From: Geomicrobium sediminis
GTDB lineage: Bacteria; Bacillota; Bacilli; Bacillales; Marinococcaceae
Assembly (NCBI RefSeq): GCF_016908595.1
Contig: NZ_JAFBEC010000016.1
Location: 1-64,000 of the forward strand
Length of the DNA stretch: 64,000 bases
Direction: 5' to 3'
The notes beneath the pieces are model-generated. The model had not been told where the DNA came from and made no database searches. It saw nothing but the letters and a program-made list of their open reading frames with translations. Within the stretch, counting starts at the first letter, position 1; each line of letters begins with the position of its first letter. The translations under genes and the position numbers were made by a program. Positions 42,931 through 52,344 of this stretch are shown here, one piece after another.

Positions 42931-43881
42931 ATGGGAATCTATATTCTCAAACGAATACTTTCATTGTTACCAGTGTTATTTGTCGTTTCCGTTGTTATTT
43001 TTGGGATTGTACATTTAACCCCTGGGGACCCAGCTTCCTACATGCTAGGGGAAGAAGCGTCACCAGAGCAAGTCAATGAATTACGTGAAGAATTAGGCTT
43101 AAACGATCCAATACCGGTTCAATACTTGAACTGGCTTGGGGGAGTTGTACAAGGGGATTTTGGTGATTCCTATTTTATGAATCAATCGGTACTTGATGCG
43201 ATATTTTCTCACATAGGACCGACGTTATCCCTTGCCATTGTTGCAGAAATTATTGCACTGTCGATCTCTATTCCTATTGGTATTGTTGCAGCAATTAAAA
43301 GGGGAACCGCAACGGACCAATCCGTTATGGTCGTATCATTAATGGGTATGGCGATTCCGAGCTTTCTACTTGCGCTGTTTCTTGCTTTAATTTTCGGAGT
43401 GCAACTCGGGTGGTTACCAGTAGCAGGATATCAACCGTTATCGAATGGTCTATGGAATCATTTGCAGTATTTAATTCTACCTGCCATTTCATTAGGTGCG
43501 ATCCAGGCAGCGTTAATTGCTCGGATGACGCGTGCATCGATGTTAGAAGTACTTAATACAGACTACATTAAGATGGCTCGTTCTAAAGGGATGAAAGAGC
43601 GGACAGTTATTTATAGTCATGCACTTAAAAATGCTTTTCTACCGATTCTTACGGTTATTGGAGCAACTTTTGGAGCACTCGTAACTGGGGCAGTTGTTAC
43701 GGAAACAATTTTCAATATTCCGGGAATTGGGCAGCTTATTATCAACTCAATTGAGCGACGTGATTATACGATTATTCAAGGCATCGTCTTATTCGTGACA
43801 CTTATTTATGTAACGATTAACTTAATCATTGATTTACTCTATGGATTCATTGATCCGAGAGTACGACTTGATAGTAAATAA
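42931..43881 (+). CDS. Peptide ABC transporter permease (DppB/OppB type)
   Basis: A 316-residue inner-membrane permease with six hydrophobic segments, an N-terminal ILKRILSLLPVLFVVSVVIF anchor, and the EAA coupling loop (ARMTRASMLEVLNTDYIKMARSKGMKE). Either the ATG at 42931 or the GTG at 42928 can be read from GAGGGGG. It is the first gene of a seven-gene operon: two permeases, two ATPases, M81 metallopeptidase, amidase, and binding lipoprotein. It pairs with the next gene to form the translocation pore. Confidence 0.92.
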   Translation: MGIYILKRILSLLPVLFVVSVVIFGIVHLTPGDPASYMLGEEASPEQVNELREELGLNDPIPVQYLNWLGGVVQGDFGDSYFMNQSVLDAIFSHIGPTLSLAIVAEIIALSISIPIGIVAAIKRGTATDQSVMVVSLMGMAIPSFLLALFLALIFGVQLGWLPVAGYQPLSNGLWNHLQYLILPAISLGAIQAALIARMTRASMLEVLNTDYIKMARSKGMKERTVIYSHALKNAFLPILTVIGATFGALVTGAVVTETIFNIPGIGQLIINSIERRDYTIIQGIVLFVTLIYVTINLIIDLLYGFIDPRVRLDSK

Positions 43882-43899
43882 GGAAAGGGGTGGGGTCAC

Positions 43900-44835
43900 A
43901 TGTCAACGACGAGTTTATCGAACATTCGAAAAGAATTAAAGAAAGAACAGCGCTCATTGTTATTCAAGCGTTTTCTGTCAAATAAACTGTTATTAACAGG
44001 TAGTTTCATCATGTTATTTGTCGTCGGTGTAGCGCTCATTGGTCCGTTCTTTTTAAGCTATACACCGTATCAAATGGTCGTCGAAAACCGGTTAAGTCCA
44101 CCAAGTGCAGAACACTTACTTGGTACAGATAACTTTGGACGGGATTTATTCTCTCGAGTCGTCTACGGTGCACAAATTTCATTAGGTGTAGGTCTTGCTG
44201 TAGCAGTCATTACTTCTGTTGTCGGATTAGTCATCGGTTTACTCGCAAGTTACTACAAGACGCTCGATCATATTCTTATGAGAATATGCGATGGATTAAT
44301 GGCAATCCCTGGAATTCTCTTTGCAATTGCGCTAATGGCAGCACTTGGACCACAGACGCAAAACGTAATTATCGCTTTGAGTATTGTCTTTACCCCTCAT
44401 ATTGCTAGGGTTGTACGATCGAAAGCGTTATCGATTCGAGAGGAGACGTATGTGGAGGCAATGAGGGCACAAGGTGCGAGTCCTCTTAGAATTATATTCT
44501 TACATATTGCGCCGAATACGATCTCACCTCTAGTTGTTCAAGCGACGTTTATTTTTGCGGATAGTATTATCACAGAAGCTGCATTAAGTTTCCTCGGTGC
44601 TGGGGTGCCGACACCTGACCCGAGTTGGGGGAACATATTATACGATGGAAAACTCGTTATTTTTAATGCGTGGTGGATGACTGTATTCCCTGGGATTATG
44701 ATTATCCTTGCCGTAATCGGCTTGAACTTTGTGGGTGACGGGCTTCGCGATATGATTGATCCACATACAAAGCCGAGATCGAAGAAGAAACGTGTTAACC
44801 TCTTTCGTTTTAATTCTCAAAAAGCACGTGGATAA
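43900..44835 (+). CDS. Peptide ABC transporter permease (DppC/OppC type)
   Basis: A 311-residue permease with the N-terminal OppC-like cytoplasmic segment, the periplasmic-type sequence RLSPPSAEHLLGTDNFGRDLFSRVVYGAQISL, an EAA loop (EETYVEAMRAQGASPLRII) and the closing PDPSWGNILYDG motif. ATG follows AAAGGGGTGGGG, 18 nt after the first permease. The C-terminal tail is strongly basic. Confidence 0.92.
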   Translation: MSTTSLSNIRKELKKEQRSLLFKRFLSNKLLLTGSFIMLFVVGVALIGPFFLSYTPYQMVVENRLSPPSAEHLLGTDNFGRDLFSRVVYGAQISLGVGLAVAVITSVVGLVIGLLASYYKTLDHILMRICDGLMAIPGILFAIALMAALGPQTQNVIIALSIVFTPHIARVVRSKALSIREETYVEAMRAQGASPLRIIFLHIAPNTISPLVVQATFIFADSIITEAALSFLGAGVPTPDPSWGNILYDGKLVIFNAWWMTVFPGIMIILAVIGLNFVGDGLRDMIDPHTKPRSKKKRVNLFRFNSQKARG

Positions 44836-44852
44836 AGATAGGGGGAAATCTG

Positions 44853-45869
44853 ATGACGACTGAGTTGCTTAATGTAGAGCAGTTAAGAACACATTTTTTT
44901 ACTGAAAAAGGTACGGTTACGGCAGTTGATGATGTGAGTTTTACGATTCACGAAGGCGAGATTGTCGGTTTAGTAGGAGAGTCAGGTTGTGGAAAGAGTG
45001 TGACGTCCCAATCGATTATGCGTCTATATGATGAATATATGGTTGAGTATGAAGGGAAAATCGAATTCAACGGTGACAATCTCCTCAACTACCCGATTAA
45101 AAAGATGCAAAAAATTCGTGGCGACGCAATCTCGATGATTTTCCAAGACCCACTTAGTTCATTAAATCCTGTATTTACAATCGGGAAGCAGATTGCCGAA
45201 CCGTTAATGCTTCACCATAAAAAGTCAAAAAAAGAAGCGTACGAACGTGCTGTTGAATTACTTGCATTAACAGGAATTCCCTCACCAGAAAAACGGGTCC
45301 ATGAATACCCTCATCAACTTTCAGGTGGGATGCGCCAACGAGCGATGATCGCGGTTACGCTTGCGTGTGAGCCAAAGTTATTAATCGCAGATGAGCCAAC
45401 AACTGCACTCGATGTAACCATTCAAGCGCAGATCTTAAATCTAATGCGGGATTTGAACAAAAAGCTACAGATGGGCATTATTTTTATTACTCACGACTTG
45501 GGCGTTGTTGCTGAGCTTTGTGATCGTGTCATGGTTATGTATCTCGGTCAAATTGTTGAAGAGGCCGATGTAAAGACGCTTTTCGAAAAGCCACTACATC
45601 CATATACACGGGGATTGATTAAATCGATTCCGCAAATGACTGGAGAACGTAAGTTAGAATTAAGTGTGATTAAAGGCAATGTCCCAAGCCTTACAAATAA
45701 GCCTAAAGGATGCCGTTTCTCTACGAGATGTGAATTCGCAGATGAGAAGTGTCTAGAGGAAATGCCACCACTTAAGACGCATAGCGATACGAAAAAAGTG
45801 CGTTGTTGGCATTATGAAGAAATCATTGCTAGGGAAGAAGGAGGTCACGTCCATGCAAGCTCAACATGA
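44853..45869 (+). CDS. Peptide ABC transporter ATPase (DppD/OppD type)
   Basis: A 338-residue ATPase: Walker A GESGCGKS (42-49), signature LSGGMRQR, Walker [14 protein letters not shown]-loop THD, and an oligopeptide/dipeptide C-terminal region with three cysteines in [14 protein letters not shown], which in this subfamily can bind an iron-sulfur cluster. ATG follows AGGGGGAAAT. Its end overlaps the next ATPase gene by 17 nt. Confidence 0.93.
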   Translation: MTTELLNVEQLRTHFFTEKGTVTAVDDVSFTIHEGEIVGLVGESGCGKSVTSQSIMRLYDEYMVEYEGKIEFNGDNLLNYPIKKMQKIRGDAISMIFQDPLSSLNPVFTIGKQIAEPLMLHHKKSKKEAYERAVELLALTGIPSPEKRVHEYPHQLSGGMRQRAMIAVTLACEPKLLIADEPTTALDVTIQAQILNLMRDLNKKLQMGIIFITHDLGVVAELCDRVMVMYLGQIVEEADVKTLFEKPLHPYTRGLIKSIPQMTGERKLELSVIKGNVPSLTNKPKGCRFSTRCEFADEKCLEEMPPLKTHSDTKKVRCWHYEEIIAREEGGHVHASST

Positions 45870-46881
45870 GGAGACTGCCTTGATTCAAGTACGAAACATG
45901 AAGAAGTATTATCAGGCAAAAAAAGGCTTGAACAAACTTAAAAGCGGCAACACTTATGTCAAAGCAGTGGATGGTGTTTCCTTTGACTTAAGAAAAGGGG
46001 AAACCTATGCACTTGTAGGAGAATCAGGGTGTGGCAAAAGTACAACGGGTCGCACGTTATTGCGCCTGCACGATGCTACAGAAGGTGAAGCCATCTATAA
46101 CGGAAAAGATCTTTTCAAGCTTTCAAATAAAGAGATGAACAAGGTTCGGAAAGATATGCAAATGGTGTTTCAAGATCCCTATTCTTCATTGAACCCAAGA
46201 AAACGGATTGGCAACATTTTAGAAGAACCATTAAACATTCATAACATCGGTAATAAGAGTGAGCGTACAGACATTGTTATGGAGGTGATGAGCAAGGTTG
46301 GTTTGCAAGTCGATCATTACTATCGATTTCCACATGAGTTTTCAGGTGGGCAGCGCCAACGGATCGGTCTTGCAAGAGCGTTAGTTGTCGATCCGAAAGT
46401 GATTATTTGTGATGAGCCAGTATCTGCTTTGGACGTATCCATCCAATCTCAAGTCATCAACCTTTTGCAAAGTTTACAACGAGATCTGGGATTGACGTAT
46501 TTGTTTATCTCTCATGATATTAGCGTCGTAAGGCATATCTCTGACCGGATCGGGGTTATGTATTTGGGGAATCTCGTTGAAGAAGGGTATACAGATGATG
46601 TGATCGAGAATCCGAAGCACCCGTATACGAAGGCTCTACTTAGTTCAGTGCCGTTACCTGACCCGAACATACAACGTGAACGCGTTATTTTACAAGGAGA
46701 CATTCCATCACCGTTAAACCCTCCTTCTGGGTGTGTGTTCCATACGCGTTGTCCGTTTGCAATGGACGTATGCAAAACAACGGTTCCACAATCATTAAAT
46801 CTAGCAGGTAATCATACGGTCAGATGTCACTTGCATGATGAAGGAATCACAACGGAAGAGAAGAAAGTAGTAAATGCATAG
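45853..46881 (+). CDS. Peptide ABC transporter ATPase (DppF/OppF type)
   Basis: A 342-residue second ATPase: Walker [10 protein letters not shown] (56-64), signature FSGGQRQR, Walker B VIICDEPVSALD, and CVFHTRCPFAMDVC near the C-terminus. The ATG at 45853 after GGAGGTCACG is favoured over 45814. Two different ATPases and two permeases make a complete importer needing only the binding lipoprotein encoded at 50002. Confidence 0.93.
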   Translation: MQAQHEETALIQVRNMKKYYQAKKGLNKLKSGNTYVKAVDGVSFDLRKGETYALVGESGCGKSTTGRTLLRLHDATEGEAIYNGKDLFKLSNKEMNKVRKDMQMVFQDPYSSLNPRKRIGNILEEPLNIHNIGNKSERTDIVMEVMSKVGLQVDHYYRFPHEFSGGQRQRIGLARALVVDPKVIICDEPVSALDVSIQSQVINLLQSLQRDLGLTYLFISHDISVVRHISDRIGVMYLGNLVEEGYTDDVIENPKHPYTKALLSSVPLPDPNIQRERVILQGDIPSPLNPPSGCVFHTRCPFAMDVCKTTVPQSLNLAGNHTVRCHLHDEGITTEEKKVVNA

Positions 46882-46950
46882 ACACGTACAAGGCGATTGG
46901 TTTTTTTCAAAATCAATCGTTTTGTATAGATTTAAAGAGAGGTGAGCGTT

Positions 46951-48420
46951 TTGAACATTGCAGTCGGTGGCATTCAACACGAAACGAATACGTTCTCAAA
47001 TGTAAGTTCTGATGAGAATTTTTTTAAATTATATGAATGGTTATATGGAGAAGAGATTTTTGAGCATTACGATGGAGTGCGAGATTACATTGGTGGCATG
47101 ATTGATCAAGCGAATCACGAAGGATATACCGTCATTCCAACGTTTTCTGCTCGAGCAAATCCTTCAGGAGTTATTCCTTTAGAGACATTCAAAACGATGA
47201 AGCGAGAGTTAATCAATCGTATTCTTGAAATCAAAGAGTTGGACGCAGTTTGTCTAGCACTTCACGGTGCAGGTGTTGTTGAAGGGATTGATGATCTTGA
47301 AGGAGAGTTATTAGAAGAGCTAAGACGTGCACTTAACCCGAACGTTCCAATTGTTGTCACCCTCGATTTACATACGAATTTAACAGAAAGAATGGTCGAG
47401 CATGCGAGTGCTTTACTCGGTGTAAAAGAATATCCACATGTGGATAGTTATGAACGAGGATTGGATGCTGTTAAGTTCATCAAAGAAATAGTTGTTAACA
47501 AGGTTATCCCAGTTATGCACATGACGAAGCTTCCGATGATGATTCCGACTACACATACAATAAGTGGTCCAGCTTTTGAGATGAAGCTCAAAACACTCGA
47601 GGAAGAAAAGCTTGGAGATGTACTTGATTGTACGTTCTACCATTCGTTCCCACATACAGATGTTGCACATATTGGTTGTGCCATCTTAACGACAACGAAC
47701 AATCAACGTGAATTAGCAGAAGTGATCTCAAAGCGAGTAGCTCAAGATCTTTGGGATGCCAAATCCGACTTTATCGTCGAATTGCCATCATCTGCTGAAG
47801 GGATCGACATGGCTTTAAACGTAGAAGGAAAGCCTGTCGTGATCAATGAAACGAGTGACAATCCAGGTGCAGGAACTCCTGGAGACGGAACGAATCTATT
47901 AAAAGAATTACTGAGACAAGACCTACCTGACACCGTTTTTGCATGCATATACGACCCTGATGTGGCAGCGCTCGCTCATGAAAAGGGCATTGGCGCAGCA
48001 CTTGACGTAGAACTTGGTGGAAAAACGGATCACCTTCACGGTGAACCGCTACGAGTCACAGCAAAGGTAGTGGCACTTACAGATGGGGTGTTCGTACACA
48101 CGAACCCGATGATGGCCGGCAAAAAATCGAATTACGGCAAGACGGCTAGGCTAGTCATCGGTCAGGTTGAAGTCATAGTGATTTCTGTACGCACACAAAC
48201 CTTTGATCCAGAAATTATCTCGTTAACAGGAATTAATCCATTAGATTATAAAATAATTGCCTTAAAATCAAGCCAGCATTTCCGTGCGGGTTTCCAAGAT
48301 ATAGCGAAAAAAATCATCACTGTCGATTCTCCAGGACTTAGCAGTTACTCACTTGATCACTTTGAATATGTGAATGTGAACCGACCGATCTATCCGCTCG
48401 ATCGTCATTTCGAGAAGTAA
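46951..48420 (+). CDS. M81 family metallopeptidase (MlrC-like)
   Basis: A 489-residue protein of the MlrC family, named after the enzyme that acts last in microcystin degradation. Diagnostic sequences: GGIQHETNTF at the N-terminus (H10, E11), LALHGAG, VTLDLHTN, and in the C-terminal half NPGAGTPGDGTNLL and PMMAGKKSNYGKTARL. The TTG at 46951 is preferred because GAGAGGTGA is then well spaced; the GTG at 46942 lies inside that site. No signal peptide, so it acts on imported substrate. Placed between a complete peptide importer and an amidase, it probably cleaves the small peptide brought in. M81 genes beside dpp-type transporters are known in other bacteria, but their substrates are largely unknown. 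Confidence 0.88.
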   Translation: MNIAVGGIQHETNTFSNVSSDENFFKLYEWLYGEEIFEHYDGVRDYIGGMIDQANHEGYTVIPTFSARANPSGVIPLETFKTMKRELINRILEIKELDAVCLALHGAGVVEGIDDLEGELLEELRRALNPNVPIVVTLDLHTNLTERMVEHASALLGVKEYPHVDSYERGLDAVKFIKEIVVNKVIPVMHMTKLPMMIPTTHTISGPAFEMKLKTLEEEKLGDVLDCTFYHSFPHTDVAHIGCAILTTTNNQRELAEVISKRVAQDLWDAKSDFIVELPSSAEGIDMALNVEGKPVVINETSDNPGAGTPGDGTNLLKELLRQDLPDTVFACIYDPDVAALAHEKGIGAALDVELGGKTDHLHGEPLRVTAKVVALTDGVFVHTNPMMAGKKSNYGKTARLVIGQVEVIVISVRTQTFDPEIISLTGINPLDYKIIALKSSQHFRAGFQDIAKKIITVDSPGLSSYSLDHFEYVNVNRPIYPLDRHFEK

Positions 48421-48571
48421 CTGGTATTTAGTCAATAAGACTGCGTCAAATGTGTTTACGTGCCTTTTGGTGCACTTCTTATAGAAGTAGAGATTACACT
48501 GGCACTTCCGCTGAATGACAACAAATTTAAGCGCTTTCTTTTTAATTGAGAAATGAGAAATGGGGGATTCG

Positions 48572-50005
48572 GTGAGTTCATTGGTTGATCTTACGACAGT
48601 GGAACTAGTCGCGATGATTAAGGGAAAAGAAGTCTCATCCTATGAAGTGGTGAGTGCGTTTATTAAGCAAATTGAAACGTACAACCCGAGCATTAATGCC
48701 ATCGTATCGTTTCAACCTGAGTATGCATTATCAGAAGCTAGAAAAGCAGATGAGCGTTTTGCAAAAGGAAACGTTGATGGTCCGCTTCATGGCATTCCGA
48801 TGGCGTTTAAAGATACGCATGATGCGAAAGGATTTAAGACGACGAAAGGATGCACGGTGCTACAAGACAACGTCGCGAAAGAAGATGAACTACTCGTGTC
48901 TCGCTTAAGGCGAGCGGGGGCAATCGGAATAGGAAAAACAAATGTACCTGAATTTGCGGCAGGATCTCATACATTTAATCCGGTATTTGGGCTGACGAGA
49001 AACCCATACAACTTAGAAAAGAGTGCTGGTGGTAGCAGTGGCGGAGCAGCTGCAGCTCTTGCTGCTCGAATGATTCCGCTTGCGGACGGTTCAGATATGG
49101 GAGGATCCTGCCGGAATCCTGCAGCGTTCAATAACGTCGTAGGGTTGCGTCCATCACCTGGAAGAGTTCCTACGTATCCGAAAGCGAACGGTTTTGGGAC
49201 CCTATCGGTACAAGGACCGTTAGCAAAAACGGTATCTGACGTTGCCTATATGATGTCGGTAATCGCTGGGTACGACAAGCGTGTACCGATTGCTTTACGT
49301 GAAGAGGGGACTGTGTTTTTACAACGTCTTGAACTTGATGTTAAAAAAGTGAAGATTGCATATAGCGAAGACTTAGGTGGTCTACTTGCACTAGATGAGC
49401 CCGTTAGAAAAGCATTTAAAAACCAATTAGCGGTTTGGGAAAGCCTCGGTTGTGAACTTGTGGACGTAGCACCGGATTTAGCGGAGGCGGCAGACGTCTT
49501 TGAAACGTTGCGTGCGTTTGAAATGGAAGCTGCCGGTGGGGCTTTTGTTGAACAGCACCGAGCAGAATTAAAAACGACGTATGTCAAAAATGTTGAAAAG
49601 GGCATGAATCTTACAGGTCCAGAAGTCGGTCGTGCATTACGTAAGCAAACAGAGCTCGTCCATGAAATGGCTCGTTTTTTTAGCAACTATGATTTCCTTA
49701 TGTTGCCAACGACGCAAGTAGAGCCGTTTGATGCCAACGTTGAATATCCGACGATGATTGCAGGTGAAGCGATGAAGTCGTATACGAGCTGGATGCAATC
49801 ATGTTCGCTCATCTCGGTCTTAAATACGCCAGCGATTTCAATACCAGGAGGATTTACAGAGAATGGATTGCCGTTTGGATTGCAACTCGTTGCACCGATT
49901 GGGCAAGACTTTGAGCTGTTGCAATTGGCGCATGTGTATGAAAGTGTCACAAAGCATTATCAAAAGCAACCGAAAATGAATGTCGAGGAGAGTAAGCCGT
50001 TATGA
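48572..50005 (+). CDS. Amidase signature family hydrolase (GatA-like)
   Basis: A 477-residue amidase with the Ser-cisSer-Lys triad: K80 in MAFKDTHD, the cis-serine in AGGSSGGAAAA (S155/S156) and nucleophile S179 in SDMGGSCRNPAA. The GTG at 48572 follows GGGGGAT and is favoured over the ATG at 48560, which overlaps that site. No GatB or GatC is adjacent, so this is a stand-alone amide or peptide-amide hydrolase, not the tRNA amidotransferase. It lies after the M81 peptidase and overlaps the lipoprotein gene by 4 nt, so it is probably the second hydrolytic step on the imported compound. Confidence 0.9.
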   Translation: MSSLVDLTTVELVAMIKGKEVSSYEVVSAFIKQIETYNPSINAIVSFQPEYALSEARKADERFAKGNVDGPLHGIPMAFKDTHDAKGFKTTKGCTVLQDNVAKEDELLVSRLRRAGAIGIGKTNVPEFAAGSHTFNPVFGLTRNPYNLEKSAGGSSGGAAAALAARMIPLADGSDMGGSCRNPAAFNNVVGLRPSPGRVPTYPKANGFGTLSVQGPLAKTVSDVAYMMSVIAGYDKRVPIALREEGTVFLQRLELDVKKVKIAYSEDLGGLLALDEPVRKAFKNQLAVWESLGCELVDVAPDLAEAADVFETLRAFEMEAAGGAFVEQHRAELKTTYVKNVEKGMNLTGPEVGRALRKQTELVHEMARFFSNYDFLMLPTTQVEPFDANVEYPTMIAGEAMKSYTSWMQSCSLISVLNTPAISIPGGFTENGLPFGLQLVAPIGQDFELLQLAHVYESVTKHYQKQPKMNVEESKPL

Positions 50006-51570
50006 AGAAACGAATGATGCCGCTGATTGGCTCAATGGTAGGAGTCATGTTGTTGGCAAGTTGCGGAGGTAGCTCTGACGAAGAGGCAGCGATTGAAGAA
50101 GGAAATGGAGAAGAGAGTTCGAATCATGGAGGTACAATCAACTACGGATACAGTACTCAACCTGAAGTGTTGGACCCTCATTTCACGACAGCGGCTGCAA
50201 CGAGAGATATTAGTCGTTCCATTTACGAATCGCTTGTTACGTTAAATAGTAACTACGAAGTAGCCCCAATGCTTGCGGAAGATTATGAAGTAAGTGAAGA
50301 TGGTAAAACGATCACATTTACGCTTCGCGAAGGTGTCCTATTTCATAATGGTGAAGAAATGACATCAGAAGATGTTGTGGCCTCGATGCAACGTTGGCAA
50401 GAAGTTTCTAACGTTTTACCTGAAGCACAATACGAGGCAGATGGCGATTATACCGTAAATGTGTTGCTAGATGAAATGAACAACACGGCCTTACACCTGT
50501 TAGCAGATATCAGCCAAATGGCGGCAATCATGCCAGCAGAGATTGCTTCAAATGCACCTGCGACTGGAGTCGATGAATACATCGGTACAGGTCCGTACGA
50601 GTTTGGTGTGTGGCACCAAGACCAACATGTACAATTAACACGATTTGAAGATTATGTTGGCGTGGATGCACCAGCTGACGGGCTGAGTGGTGAAAAGAAT
50701 GCGTATGCTGATGAAATTCTAGTTCATTTCGTACCAGATTCACAGACGAGGTTATCTGGAATGCAGACAGGTGAGTACGATGCGATTAATGGTGTTCCTT
50801 TTGATAATTACGAAATGTTAGAAGCGGATGATTCCATTGAGTTGATGACAACACCGAGCGGAATGGAAGTGCTCGTATTTAACAAAGAACAAGGATTATT
50901 TTCAGATCCGTTAGCAAGACAGGCAATGAACATTGCTCTTGATAAGCAACCGATTTTGCAAGCGGCATTTAACTATGAGGATTTCTACAGCTTAGAGCCT
51001 GGCTTAATGATTCCGGATCAAACGGATTGGTACACACGAGCTGGAGAAGAGAATTACGATGTGAATGATCCAGACCGAGCCTTATCAATGCTTGAAGAAG
51101 CAGGGTATGACGGGGAAGAAATTCGAATTCTTACGAGTCGGGATTATGATTTTCATTATAATGTAGCGGTTGTTGCCCACCAACAACTCGAAGAAATGGG
51201 AATTAACGCAACGCTAAACGTAGTTGATTGGGCTACGTTACTCAGTCTGCGAGATGATCCAAATGAATATGAGATGTTTGTAACATCATTTTTCGTCTAT
51301 GCTGTTCCTCATCAATACCCATTCTTCAACCCGAGCTGGGCAGGTTGGACAGATCATCCAGGATATGAAGAATACTTCGATGAAATTGATCAAGCTGAAA
51401 CGCAAGAAGAGGCACTCGCGTTGTTTGAGGAGTTACAAGAATTGTTCTATGAAGATGTTCCTGTCGTGAACATTGGTCATTATGACAATGTTGAAGCAGT
51501 AAGTGATCGTCTGATAGATTATGAATTACTAATGGGTCCGATCTTTTGGAACGTTCAGGTTGAAGAATAA
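50002..51570 (+). CDS. Peptide ABC transporter substrate-binding lipoprotein (SBP_bac_5)
   Basis: A 522-residue lipoprotein: lipobox MLLASC (C21), an acidic linker, and a family-5 binding domain with EPEVLDPHFTT-like start, REGVLFHNGEEMTSEDVVASMQRW and EYIGTGPYEFGVW. ATG overlaps the amidase stop (ATGA). It is the last gene of the operon and supplies ligand to the permease/ATPase set. Placement of the binding protein after the hydrolases is unusual; in most opp/dpp operons it comes first. It is paralogous to the orphan binding protein at 32301-33884. Confidence 0.92.
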   Translation: MKKRMMPLIGSMVGVMLLASCGGSSDEEAAIEEGNGEESSNHGGTINYGYSTQPEVLDPHFTTAAATRDISRSIYESLVTLNSNYEVAPMLAEDYEVSEDGKTITFTLREGVLFHNGEEMTSEDVVASMQRWQEVSNVLPEAQYEADGDYTVNVLLDEMNNTALHLLADISQMAAIMPAEIASNAPATGVDEYIGTGPYEFGVWHQDQHVQLTRFEDYVGVDAPADGLSGEKNAYADEILVHFVPDSQTRLSGMQTGEYDAINGVPFDNYEMLEADDSIELMTTPSGMEVLVFNKEQGLFSDPLARQAMNIALDKQPILQAAFNYEDFYSLEPGLMIPDQTDWYTRAGEENYDVNDPDRALSMLEEAGYDGEEIRILTSRDYDFHYNVAVVAHQQLEEMGINATLNVVDWATLLSLRDDPNEYEMFVTSFFVYAVPHQYPFFNPSWAGWTDHPGYEEYFDEIDQAETQEEALALFEELQELFYEDVPVVNIGHYDNVEAVSDRLIDYELLMGPIFWNVQVEE

Positions 51571-51587
51571 ATTAAACGTTTATTTAA

Positions 51588-51636
51588 ATGAAAATAGGAG
51601 GAGGGAGCGATTTAAGTTCCCTCCTCCTATTTTCAT
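51588..51636 (+). terminator. Terminator of the peptide-uptake operon
   Basis: A 19-bp perfect stem (51588-51606 with 51618-51636) with an 11-base loop, followed by only a short T run. The left arm contains GGAGGAGGG, but no start codon follows, so it is read as a terminator rather than a ribosome-site switch. Confidence 0.8.
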
Positions 51637-51668
51637 TTTGGAAGATTTAAAAGGGATGAAAGGAAGGT

Positions 51669-51968
51669 TTATTGACAAACTATAACTAATAGCGTACCTT
51701 CTTGTACTTCTCGTTCTAATTGTGTGATTTCATTCGCGTTAAATCCGCATGACATAAGTTTGGATTGATAACTTTGTTGTATTCCCTCGTAAGAGACATT
51801 CTCTTCTGGCAATCCATAGTCAGCAGCTGATAGTGTATGACGATCTTTTGGATTAGGGTTAATGACATTAATACAACTAGGAGAGAACTTTGTTCGCATT
51901 TTCTTTACTGCTTCAAGTGCATCTTTTTCTTCTTTAAATTCTTTATACATTGGCTTACTCAAATTCAT
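51669..51968 (-). CDS. Hypothetical protein (99 aa), weakly like YflT/GSP17M-type stress proteins
   Basis: A 99-residue soluble protein starting MNLSKPMYKEF after AAAGGACG. It has an EEKDALEAVKKMRTK helix near the N-terminus, two cysteines in the middle, and ends in LEREVQEGTLLVIVCQ. The ending (an alpha helix plus EG-x-LLVIV strand) and the early alternating segment resemble the two halves of general stress protein 17M/YflT-type proteins without their glycine-rich middle. That resemblance is weak and by eye. Function unknown. Confidence 0.6.
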   Translation of the reverse strand: MNLSKPMYKEFKEEKDALEAVKKMRTKFSPSCINVINPNPKDRHTLSAADYGLPEENVSYEGIQQSYQSKLMSCGFNANEITQLEREVQEGTLLVIVCQ

Positions 51969-52344
51969 CACGTCCTTTATTAATTATTAATTATGGAGCA
52001 GTCGCTTTACCTGAAGGTGAGCGGATCTTATTGTTCTTCGATGATCGTGTCTATATAAGAATAATGAGTGTGATTTTAGAGGACAATTTTCTAAAGGGCG
52101 GATCATAACGAATACCGACCTTTTATATTTTTAGCTTCTTACTTCAAGGATTCCCTTTTTGAAAAATCTAAAACACGCATTAAAAAGGTATTTTGCAAAA
52201 TGGCACATGTTTTTGTCAATTGAACATAGAGTTCTACATTTGCATCGTAGGTCTGTACCATGTAGTATGGTACGTCCGTCATTAAAATAAACGATTTAAA
52301 TCAATGATATAAATACAAACAAAACAGAGAGAAAAGGAGAGTAT
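51969..52344. other. Intergenic region with a perfect palindrome
   Basis: A 376-bp gap between divergent genes, with no credible small frame. GTACCAT-GTAGT-ATGGTAC (52255-52261 with 52267-52273) is a perfect 7-bp inverted repeat about 70 nt upstream of the rightward gene, the size and form of a dimeric repressor site. TTGTCA at 52213-52218 could be a -35 element, but no good -10 pairs with it. Confidence 0.45.

Noticed and set aside
42792-43079. A 95-residue ORF before and overlapping the first permease gene
   Set aside because: It lacks a ribosome site, overlaps the strongly supported permease in another frame and shows no protein-like composition.
48572-50005. GatA subunit of the tRNA amidotransferase
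   Set aside because: No gatB or gatC adjacent; it sits in a peptide-transport operon, so a stand-alone amidase is more likely.
51588-51636. Ribosome-site sequestering switch (arm contains GGAGGAGGG)
   Set aside because: No start codon or frame follows; the position right after an operon end favours a terminator.
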